From Spirochaetes bacterium RBG_16_67_19 (GTDB taxonomy: Bacteria; Spirochaetota; Spirochaetia; SZUA-6; DRHE01): a stretch of DNA of 6,682 nt. The DNA is taken from assembly GCA_001829505.1 (NCBI GenBank), contig MIBK01000063.1, positions 4,860-11,541 of the forward strand, read 5' to 3'. Below the pieces are notes generated by a model, which was not told the origin of the DNA, searched no databases, and saw only the letters and a program-made list of their open reading frames with translations. This document shows positions 5,950 to 6,682 of this stretch, one piece after another (position 1 is the first letter of the stretch; every line of letters begins with the position of its first letter). The position numbers and the translations under genes are program-made.

Positions 5950-6682
5950 ATGGAGGCCTTGAGTTTCTTCGACGCCAACGCCTGGCTGGGCATTCCGGTC
6001 TTCGATTCGCATACAGGGGCCTACAGCCGCTATTCCGGCCGTGAAGACCTGCTGGCGGCCATGGACTTCTACGGTGTGGACTTCGCCCTGGTGAGCCACT
6101 ACCGGTCCCTGTTCGGCGACCCCCTGAAAGCCAACCGGCGGCTCAGCGAGGAGATCGCCGGGAGCGAGCGCCTGTTCCCGTGCTGGACCCTGCTGCCGGA
6201 CCAGACCGGGGAGGTCCCAGCCGCCGGGGAGCTGGCGGCGGAGCTGCGCCGCCACCACGTCCGCGCGGTGCGGCTCGTGCCGGGTGCCTACAACCTGGTG
6301 TTCCGCGAGAGGTTGCTGCGCGACCTGTTCCGGATGCTGGCCAAGGAGCGGGTGTTCGCGTTCGTGCAGCTGCCCACCTTGGGAGTTCCCGTCCCCGAGA
6401 AGGAGGATGTGCTGCTCGGGGCGCTGGAGGAGATCTGCGACCGCCACCCGCGCCTGACACTGATCACCAGCGGGCGCCTGCGAAACTTCTACCCGCTGCT
6501 GGAGCGCTACCCCCGGCTTCTGACCTCCCTCGCCTGGGACCCGCACCCGGACTTCGTCGAGGACTTCTGCCGTCATTTCGGCGCCCGCCGCCTGCTGTTC
6601 GCCACTCCCTACAGCGAGAACGCGCGGGAGGTGAGCGGCATGCCCATGCTGCAGGTCACCCACGCTGCGGTCAACGAGGAGG
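5950..6682 (+). CDS. Amidohydrolase-2-like TIM-barrel protein with substituted metal site, 3'-truncated by window edge
   Basis: The frame is open from ATG 5950 to the edge, giving 244 residues with no stop; members of this family usually have about 250-350. The start lies 7 nt after the dehydrogenase stop but has no good ribosome-binding site, so translation may depend on coupling. The N-terminus FFDANAWLG lines up with the first-strand DAHVHLG motif. Further matches are an alternation of strands and helices (FALVSHYRSL, RLFPCWTLLPD, VRAVRLVPGAYN, VFAFVQLP), the strand LTLITSGRLRNF and the late LLFATPYSEN, corresponding to ILFGSDYP. At these places the expected metal ligands are missing: His-x-His reads Asn10-Ala-Trp12, the central His reads about Ser174, and the late Asp reads about Pro220. 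It may be a metal-free hydrolase or lyase, a binding protein, or a non-catalytic partner of the UroD-like protein. The remote family assignment is by motif alignment only. Confidence 0.72.
   Translation, partial: MEALSFFDANAWLGIPVFDSHTGAYSRYSGREDLLAAMDFYGVDFALVSHYRSLFGDPLKANRRLSEEIAGSERLFPCWTLLPDQTGEVPAAGELAAELRRHHVRAVRLVPGAYNLVFRERLLRDLFRMLAKERVFAFVQLPTLGVPVPEKEDVLLGALEEICDRHPRLTLITSGRLRNFYPLLERYPRLLTSLAWDPHPDFVEDFCRHFGARRLLFATPYSENAREVSGMPMLQVTHAAVNEE

Noticed and set aside
5794..6663. Minus-strand frame opposite the last gene
   Set aside because: The + strand frame from 5950 has strand-helix alternation and amidohydrolase-like motifs, and follows the operon with a 7-nt gap; the minus frame is Gln/Gly/Arg/Pro-rich without motifs.

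Overview
The window is a tightly packed block of seven genes, all on the + strand. It is G+C-rich with a strong preference for G/C at third codon positions. The host cannot be identified from this sequence. The solute-binding protein has a type I signal peptide (…AFA|Q) and no lipobox, which suits a free periplasmic protein and so leans towards a diderm (Gram-negative-type) bacterium. Binding protein, permeases, aminotransferase, dehydrogenase, amidohydrolase and UroD-like protein side by side is a layout I associate with heterotrophic, often uncultured, anaerobic or sediment lineages; that taxonomic impression is inference only.

Layout: (1) positions 1-662, the C-terminal part of a uroporphyrinogen-decarboxylase (UroD)-superfamily protein; (2) 724-2019, an ABC extracellular solute-binding protein of the carbohydrate type; (3) a perfect 11-bp hairpin at 2040-2066 in the gap after the binding-protein gene; (4) 2089-2973 and 2982-3833, the two permeases of a CUT1 (MalF/MalG-type) importer; (5) 3847-5187, a class III PLP-dependent aminotransferase with a four-cysteine insert; (6) 5184-5942, a classical short-chain dehydrogenase that overlaps the aminotransferase by ATGA; (7) 5950 to the window edge, an amidohydrolase-2-like protein whose recognisable metal-ligand positions all appear substituted. 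No transporter ATPase, regulator, RNA gene, mobile element, CRISPR array or clear promoter is visible.

The short gaps (8, 13, -4 and 7 nt from the first permease onwards; 61 and 69 nt around the binding-protein gene) suggest one transcription unit. A reasonable reading is a catabolic operon. A CUT1 importer, borrowing an ATPase encoded elsewhere, would bring in a small polar compound such as a sugar, polyol, amino sugar or aminocyclitol derivative. The SDR would oxidise a hydroxyl, the aminotransferase would move an amino group, and the UroD-like and amidohydrolase-like proteins would act on the substrate or an intermediate in roles that cannot be assigned. The most unusual feature is that the two terminal enzymes belong to metal-dependent superfamilies, yet their visible sequence departs from the canonical metal-binding motifs. 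This looks like an uncharacterised pathway rather than a known one, but the substrate is unknown.
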